DNA of 35,473 bases from the NCBI GenBank assembly GCA_025454405.1, contig JALOON010000070.1:1-35473 (forward strand), written 5' to 3'. The notes under the pieces were generated by a model. It did no database searches. It was given only the letters and a program-made list of their open reading frames with translations, and had not been told where the DNA came from. Below, in pieces: positions 31,401 through 35,473 of the stretch (positions within the stretch are counted from its first letter, which is position 1; each line of letters opens with the position of its first letter). Source of the stretch: Oscillatoriaceae cyanobacterium Prado104 (GTDB taxonomy: Bacteria; Cyanobacteriota; Cyanobacteriia; Cyanobacteriales; Microcoleaceae). The position numbers and the translations under genes are program-made.

Positions 31401-32116
31401 TCGACAACACCGACGAATACATCAGCCTCACCAGCGGTTTCCTGTTGGCGGGAAGTCCCAGTTTATACGTCACCCTGTGGTCAGTAAATGCCTTTTCCAC
31501 AGCGATTTTACTGATCAAAACCTACGAAAACCTCTACCAGCAACCCGGTAAACTCGCCCTAGCATTAAACCAAGCCCAAATCTGGGTGCGAGACACCGAC
31601 ATCCAAGGCTTTCTCGACTGGACAAACCAATGTCACCTGCTAGACAATAATTGGCGGCAAATCTTACAAGACTGCTTGGAAGCAGAGAAAGAAACTCAAG
31701 GATTTAGTGCTAAAATTTATCAAAACCCCTATCATTGGGCCGGCTTCTGTGCGGCTGGCAAAGGAGAGCAAAACATGGCTAATAGCACCAGCAAATTAGA
31801 AATTTTCCAGAAATTAATTCAAGAATCAGATTTATTTGTTAACCTGAGAGATGCCTTAGTTTCTCTCAAAGGTCAATTAACAGACAATGATGAAGAGAAT
31901 ATCAAAATTATTGAGAGTTGGTTGCAAGACAAACCAGAAATCAAGCGAAAATACGATACTAAGTTAATGAAATCTGGAGATAAATTAGGCAATAGAGCGC
32001 AATCACCTACCAAGCCGGGACAAGAAAGTCAAATATTGAAGGAAATCATAGAAAATCTTACTGTCGCCCCAGAAAAACCTCCCGAACCAAACAAAGATAC
32101 CCCGCCTTCTGTATGA
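28466..32116 (+). CDS. TPR-CHAT protein with degenerate ATPase-like N-terminus and His-to-Gln CHAT site
   Basis: 1216 residues in four parts. Residues 1-175 form a P-loop-lacking ATPase-like domain (LVSLIEASQGVLSLLIASCK, FFGYLQWTREGLREFPYPIV, DFWSWRSGVFRFVAP) often found before TPRs in cyanobacteria. Residues about 215-600 hold TPR-like repeats, six of them 46 residues long and nearly identical (GSRADNLERAIEFYQAALTV, FPEQWAMTQNNLA). Residues about 698-1100 are a CHAT caspase-like domain (LILIPHRYLHLFPIHALP, ADMEVETIKNIFP, LSACETG with Cys972, LWSVNAFST). The tail (1100-1216) is charged. In CHAT proteins the catalytic His precedes Gly in a CHG motif; here it is CQG (Gln930, codon CAG), so protease activity is doubtful although His923/His924 are nearby. 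The gene overlaps the downstream membrane gene by 4 nt. Confidence 0.9.
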   Translation: MLDSEIVDYESINEDSYDGLVSLIEASQGVLSLLIASCKPGDFQTQIIHRYEAELAPNIPCYRVVLNQKEPSLRYGLEQLVKDYPELKAPHASGAITVTGTEALMEFVSKADSNHRSELSRFFGYLQWTREGLREFPYPIVIWVTPNILSRLSMEAPDFWSWRSGVFRFVAPAVQETDVVNKTGEISLSIESETRLILPLDELLEQVENLEQQGMETPALATLYNRVARAYANRLKTRQTENYSQERDLAIDFFHKSLALQQKLNLRRAKSDTLLGLGDLYYATAYSSTMKGSRADNLERAIEFYQNALTVYTFEYFPEQWAMTQHNLGTAYSGRINGSRADNLERAIDFYEAALTVRTLEDFPEQWAATQNNLANAYRNRINGLRADNLERAIAFYDAASTVYTLEDFPEQWATTQNNLAIAYSYRINGSRADNLERAIEFFKAALTVYTFEAFPEQWAMTQNNLAIAYSYRINGSRADNLERAIEFYQAALTVYTFEDFPEQWAMTQNNLANAYLYRINGSRADNLERAIEFYQAALTVYTFEAFPQNHTETLSNLGELYRSNQQWQLAYDTYLLAIETVEFLRGEIQSGDETKQKLAEEWNRLYLGIVEVCIQLKCYTEAVEYADRSKGQNLIELLSVKDLYPKGEIPSEVRQELQQLRRRIADENQRLKQAEVKNYGTINQLRQELAAKYPYTPLKFGEIKQSIDEKTAIVEWYILNNSFCAFTITKNNSQPQFLLFNESDLKRLTDWLNEYLGDYYSNRQQWQNSLGTKLANLAQILHIDEILAAIPATCDKLILIPHRYLHLFPIHALPVSREIWQRFHRDSENCPLNPCLVDCFDKGVSYAPSCQILHQLQKYKRGKFDKFFAIQNPTDDLMAADMEVETIKNIFPIPEILAKKDAKKGARSEDKLEIAEKVADSHHLFFSCQGYFNPNEPLKSGLQLADGTLTLEEIIRYFNLSECSLVTLSACETGQVQLDNTDEYISLTSGFLLAGSPSLYVTLWSVNAFSTAILLIKTYENLYQQPGKLALALNQAQIWVRDTDIQGFLDWTNQCHLLDNNWRQILQDCLEAEKETQGFSAKIYQNPYHWAGFCAAGKGEQNMANSTSKLEIFQKLIQESDLFVNLRDALVSLKGQLTDNDEENIKIIESWLQDKPEIKRKYDTKLMKSGDKLGNRAQSPTKPGQESQILKEIIENLTVAPEKPPEPNKDTPPSV
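29341..30110 (+). repeat. Six 138-bp tandem repeats inside the TPR region
   Basis: Units start at 29341, 29479, 29617, 29755, 29893 and 30031 (the last partial), an exact 138-bp period encoding 46 residues. Identity between units is high, including synonymous positions, and strongest among the last three. This indicates recent expansion or gene conversion. Confidence 0.92.
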
Positions 32117-33696
32117 AAAACTTTAGTATCAGTGTTTGTTTCTTCCATCTAAATCAAACCTTGAATGAACCTCTCGATCGAGTTTCACCACAAGCCGATT
32201 TAATCTGGGAAAATTTGATTAAACTCAGCGATAAACTCCCTTTCACTGAACTAAAAAATTTGAAATCAGAATTAGCGTGTTATGAGTTCGATCGCGAATC
32301 AAATGTTTTCCAGCACAAAACAGAATCATTAAATTTAATCAATCTCTGGCTGACCAAAAAACAAGAACCGATCGAACTTACTGCCATTAACCAAAATGGA
32401 TTATCAATTAGCGGCAATCTGCAAACCTTTTTACTGAACGATACCTACGCCTTCGATCTAACTTTATCACCCGCAGATTCCGATCGAGACATCCTACCAG
32501 AAGAACTCTATTTATTTGAACCCAGCAGCCTCTTTTTAGACTGTTCGGAAAACACCCTCGGTGAAACCATCTGGTTTTACGGAGAAACAGCAGTAGACGA
32601 TACAAAATGTCAAGATGCAGCCGATGAGTTGGTGACAAATTTTCTGAAAAACACTAAATTTACAGCTAGATTAGTCGATGAAGGTAAAGGTAAATTACTG
32701 CAAGTTCCACTATTTGAATATGAAATTAGCCAAGGAAATCAGCCGAATAAACGCTATAGAATTTTAGTTTGGATTAACAATCGAGCGATCGATCCAGACT
32801 TTACCTCAGCTTATGACTATTTGTTTGGCGCGCTATGGACTCACCACAAAATAGAATATGCCTACCAACAAGGGCGAGAAAGTTATAAGGCAGCCCGAAA
32901 AATTTATAGCGAACTAGAAGCAAAAATCCAAGAATTTAAGCAAGATTTGCCTTTAGAAAAACTGCAAAAAATTCTCGAATCAATGCCAGAAATATCGATG
33001 CAGTATCAACGGCAACTGAGAAACTTGCAAGCGCATTATACCACAATCAAAGTCAATCAGAGAAACCATCAAAACTACTTGCAAAAATTCTGGCAACCGG
33101 GCGATATTTCCACTTGGCAAGAGTTTGGGAAAATTACTTGCAAGCGCTATCTCGACCAAATAGAAACCTACCTCAGTTATATCCAACCCGGTAAAGACTT
33201 AATTAGCGAATTTATCAATACATTGCGCGGTTTGGTGGAAATAGAACAAGCCAAATTCGATCGCGCTGCCGAGTTAAGAGAAAAAGAGCGCGATCGCCAA
33301 CTGCAACAAACTTTACAGGATAATGAGAAAGAAGAAAAAAAGCGCGATCGCGAACTAGAAAATACCATTCAAGCAGTCGGTACCGGCCTCGGTGTAGGGG
33401 CTGGTGTCGCCGGAGTCTTAGCCAGCAGCTACCAGTCGATCGAAAAACCGTGGGCATTACCCACACCGCAACATCCGCTGCTTGCGCCGCATCCCTTCGT
33501 AATGACGATCGCACTTAGTTTATTGTGCGGCTACGGCTTGGGATGGATTGCTTGGTTTTGGACCAAACGCCATCTCAATCAAAAATTAGAAGAATCATCA
33601 CGCGAACAACAAACTTTATCTGCTTCCCAAAATCCACCAATTAACAATATTTTGCAGCAAGGTGAAACAGCGATCGATCGGCGCAATAATGGTTAA
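32113..33696 (+). CDS. Membrane protein with coiled coil and C-terminal two-TM hairpin, CHAT-operon partner
   Basis: 527 residues, no recognised family. The N-terminal half (1-230) is a mixed alpha/beta soluble domain (MKNFSISVCFFHLNQTLNEP, YRILVWINNRAIDPDFTSAY). Residues 240-415 are helical, ending in a highly charged coiled coil (LREKERDRQLQQTLQDNEKE). Two hydrophobic segments follow, at about 418-440 (VGTGLGVGAGVAGVLASSY) and about 461-482 (FVMTIALSLLCGYGLGWIAW), then a short polar tail. A long helical body leading into a two-helix hairpin is the layout of CorA-like effectors, but I see no GMN motif. The ATGA overlap with the TPR-CHAT gene shows coupling. A pore-forming or membrane-anchored effector role is inferred. 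Confidence 0.78.
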   Translation: MKNFSISVCFFHLNQTLNEPLDRVSPQADLIWENLIKLSDKLPFTELKNLKSELACYEFDRESNVFQHKTESLNLINLWLTKKQEPIELTAINQNGLSISGNLQTFLLNDTYAFDLTLSPADSDRDILPEELYLFEPSSLFLDCSENTLGETIWFYGETAVDDTKCQDAADELVTNFLKNTKFTARLVDEGKGKLLQVPLFEYEISQGNQPNKRYRILVWINNRAIDPDFTSAYDYLFGALWTHHKIEYAYQQGRESYKAARKIYSELEAKIQEFKQDLPLEKLQKILESMPEISMQYQRQLRNLQAHYTTIKVNQRNHQNYLQKFWQPGDISTWQEFGKITCKRYLDQIETYLSYIQPGKDLISEFINTLRGLVEIEQAKFDRAAELREKERDRQLQQTLQDNEKEEKKRDRELENTIQAVGTGLGVGAGVAGVLASSYQSIEKPWALPTPQHPLLAPHPFVMTIALSLLCGYGLGWIAWFWTKRHLNQKLEESSREQQTLSASQNPPINNILQQGETAIDRRNNG

Positions 33697-33970
33697 AAAA
33701 CTGGCATCGAAACCCCTGACGCATTACAATCGATCGAGTCACATCGTGCCCGATCGATTACCATAACAAAAACGGTTTGTAGTGTGGACTTTAGTCCGCA
33801 ACATACATATTACAGCAGTGAGAGCGGTAAATAGTCGATCGTTGATAGCCCAATTTTTTAAATCGCAAAAAAATTTCTCTCATCTCTCTCATCTCTTCCC
33901 TCTCTTTCTCTGCGCCCTCTGCGCCCTCTGCGGTAAAAAAAAACCAATCAATCAAGCCAACCGTCCAAAA
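33697..33970. other. Intergenic region with repeat half-element
   Basis: This 274-bp spacer holds no supported gene. 33777-33801 repeats one arm of the 6195-6247 element. 33885-33945 is a CTCT-rich stretch with tandem CTCTGCGCC words, another dispersed cyanobacterial type. No clear promoter could be picked for the DUF3370 gene. Confidence 0.6.
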
Positions 33971-35323
33971 ATGCTACCAATCCTCTCAATTATCCCCCTA
34001 GCCCAAACACCCCCAACCCCTCAAGAAATCATCCAAATCCAAGAAGTCCGCCCCCTACCCGGACAACTAGACAACATACCAGTATTCAACAGCAACAGCC
34101 CCGAATTAGTCCTCCAAGAAGGCATCCTGCTGTCAACATTTCCCCCCGACGGCAAAAGATTTCCCACAGCCCATTTAAACTATCCATTTCAAGGGCGATT
34201 CGACATATTTGCCCACCACATCGCCCGCGCCCCATCACCAGAAGATTTGCGAACATTATATCAAGGAGTTATTGTTTACAATCCGGGCGACAAACCAGTA
34301 AAATTAGATATATTGCAAGCAGCAAGTTACCTCAGCCAACCCGACGCACCATTTATAGAATTGCCGCAACAAGTCGATAATTCAAACAGCAACATTCACG
34401 CCGGGCCCGGAAGCCGCGCTGTCAATGATATTCTGAGAGGAAGGAGACAGCCAGAATTTCCCCCGCAGTTAATAATTCCACCGGGAAGCAGCCAACTTTT
34501 GATGAATCATCCGATACCTGTACGGGAATTGAAACCGCCGCTAAACGGTCGATCGACCTTGATGAGATTGCGCGCTGATGGTAAAATTTATGTTGCAAGT
34601 TTGGCGATGTTTGCCCGAATTGACGCGCAGGGAAAAGAGCGATCGCCCACTTTAGCAGAATGGCAAAACTTATTAGATAATAGTAACGTAGCCGGACCGC
34701 GCGATCGAACTCCCACACCGCCGCAAATGACTGAAGGTCAAGTAATTTACGGCAGAGTAGCGGGTGTCGCAAAGGGTTCCGAATGGCGGGCAAATCTTAC
34801 CGACAATCCGACAGTTTCTTACCTGACAATTCCCCAACCCGGAACCGCATTTTCCTACCCATTCAGTACCCTGCCGCGCGGAATGTTAGGCACAAATCGA
34901 GTGCAAAGTGCGAGGATGGTTGTGCGCTATCCAGATACAGCCTACAGCGCCCACGGCAATTACGGAATACAATACAGTTTGAGTCTGCCACTGTACAATT
35001 CTAGCGCTAAAAACCAAACAGTTACTGTCACATTCCAAACTCCAATTAAGACAGACAAACTAACATCGGGAGGACTGACATTTTTAGAACCTCCCGCACC
35101 TCAAACTTTTTTTCGAGGGACAGTTAGAGTGCGCTATACTGACGGCAACAAACTGCCGCAAACACGTTACCTGCATTTAGTACAGCGTCGGGGACAGCAA
35201 GGAGAACCTTTAGTAAAATTGGAGATGCAAGCGGGAGAAACAAGGCTTGTGGAAGTAGATTTTATTTATCCGCCCGATGCGTCGCCGCCGCAAGTTTTGA
35301 CTGTGAAAACTCTGGAAAATTAG
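33971..35323 (+). CDS. DUF3370 domain protein
   Basis: I start it at ATG 33971 (MLPILSIIPLAQTPPTPQEI), giving 450 residues, the usual family size. The upstream extension is repeat-derived and unlikely to be translated. The short hydrophobic N-terminus ending LAQ suggests export. The body matches the cyanobacterial DUF3370 family: VRPLPGQLDNIPVFNSNSPE, GRFDIFAHHIARAPSPEDLR, TLYQGVIVYNPGDKPVKLDI, GPGSRAVNDILRGRR, HGNYGIQYSLSLPLYN and TRYLHLVQRRGQQGEPLVKL. Function is unknown; a periplasmic or cell-envelope beta-rich protein is likely. It is not obviously part of the CHAT operon, being 274 bp away behind repeats. The remaining 150 bp to the window edge show no feature. Confidence 0.88.
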   Translation: MLPILSIIPLAQTPPTPQEIIQIQEVRPLPGQLDNIPVFNSNSPELVLQEGILLSTFPPDGKRFPTAHLNYPFQGRFDIFAHHIARAPSPEDLRTLYQGVIVYNPGDKPVKLDILQAASYLSQPDAPFIELPQQVDNSNSNIHAGPGSRAVNDILRGRRQPEFPPQLIIPPGSSQLLMNHPIPVRELKPPLNGRSTLMRLRADGKIYVASLAMFARIDAQGKERSPTLAEWQNLLDNSNVAGPRDRTPTPPQMTEGQVIYGRVAGVAKGSEWRANLTDNPTVSYLTIPQPGTAFSYPFSTLPRGMLGTNRVQSARMVVRYPDTAYSAHGNYGIQYSLSLPLYNSSAKNQTVTVTFQTPIKTDKLTSGGLTFLEPPAPQTFFRGTVRVRYTDGNKLPQTRYLHLVQRRGQQGEPLVKLEMQAGETRLVEVDFIYPPDASPPQVLTVKTLEN

Positions 35324-35473
35324 TTAGTTTTGCGATCGAGTTTCAGGCAATTAGGCACTGGGCTAGACAATTACAACCCACATTCCGCACCCTCAACTGG
35401 CACGCACAGGACTGGGTGGCTCCACTCATTCGATCGCACACCCGCCCACCTGAGTAGAAATACTTAGTCTGCC

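Noticed and set aside
33801..33826. ACATATTACAGCAGTGAGAGC resembles the 3' end of the nucleoside hydrolase gene (26034-26056)
   Set aside because: About 22 bp with several mismatches; too short to call a relic without a search.
33782..33970. N-terminal extension of the DUF3370 ORF by 63 residues
   Set aside because: The extension is encoded by dispersed repeats and CTCT-rich DNA; the ATG at 33971 fits the family length and a short export signal.

Overview
The window looks like chromosome from a filamentous cyanobacterium, probably an Oscillatoriales member of the Microcoleus/Oscillatoria type. It carries chlorophyll-pathway chlH, several cyanobacteria-restricted families (DUF3370, DUF6887, an LpxB-related protein, a TRADD-N-associated membrane protein), very many CGATCG/GCGATCGC (HIP1-type) octamers, and the short G/C-rich palindromic repeats typical of such genomes. 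Genus is an inference. No rRNA, tRNA, CRISPR array, transposase or phage gene was recognised.

Layout. 1-4103: a conflict/signalling cluster. On the minus strand are two HTH-NACHT STAND ATPases and a WD40 gene running off the left edge; a small divergent membrane protein lies upstream. 4218-6131: an LpxB-related glycosyltransferase-like gene (-) and an ankyrin-repeat gene (+). 6259-11058: five tandem minus-strand paralogues with FDEQYYL-type repeats and an RTX-like C-terminus; one is frameshifted and two are truncated. 11692-15675: chlH with a long leader. 15676-17515: 106-bp tandem repeats, a small duplicated membrane ORF, and a PadR regulator with its membrane partner. 17740-22974: an island of toxin-antitoxin-type genes (BrnA-like, DUF433/DUF5615, HicB, MNT/HEPN-like, XRE, DUF6887) full of decayed copies, including relics of brnA, hicB and the 3' end of chlH. 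22210-26059: a secreted lectin-like protein, an S9 peptidase and a nucleoside hydrolase. 26060-27133: repeats, a nucleoside-hydrolase relic, an orphan antitoxin and a decayed ORF. 27134-33696: a tight three-gene operon of P-loop ATPase, TPR-CHAT protein and a coiled-coil two-TM membrane protein. 33971-35323: a DUF3370 protein.

The strongest candidate for an undescribed system is the 27134-33696 operon. Its gene spacings are 6 nt and then a 4-nt overlap, which implies co-translation. An ATPase switch, a TPR sensor with a caspase-like domain and a CorA-like membrane hairpin fit a conflict or programmed-death module. The CHAT domain keeps its cysteine, but the usual catalytic His is Gln. A second candidate is the divergent HTH-NACHT / TRADD-N-associated membrane pair at 2194-4103.

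A second theme is sequence mobility without transposases. Intergenic-type palindromes sit in frame inside two enzyme genes, and fragments of chlH, brnA, DUF433, hicB and the nucleoside hydrolase have been copied nearby and are decaying. All function calls come from reading motifs by eye; no database search was run.
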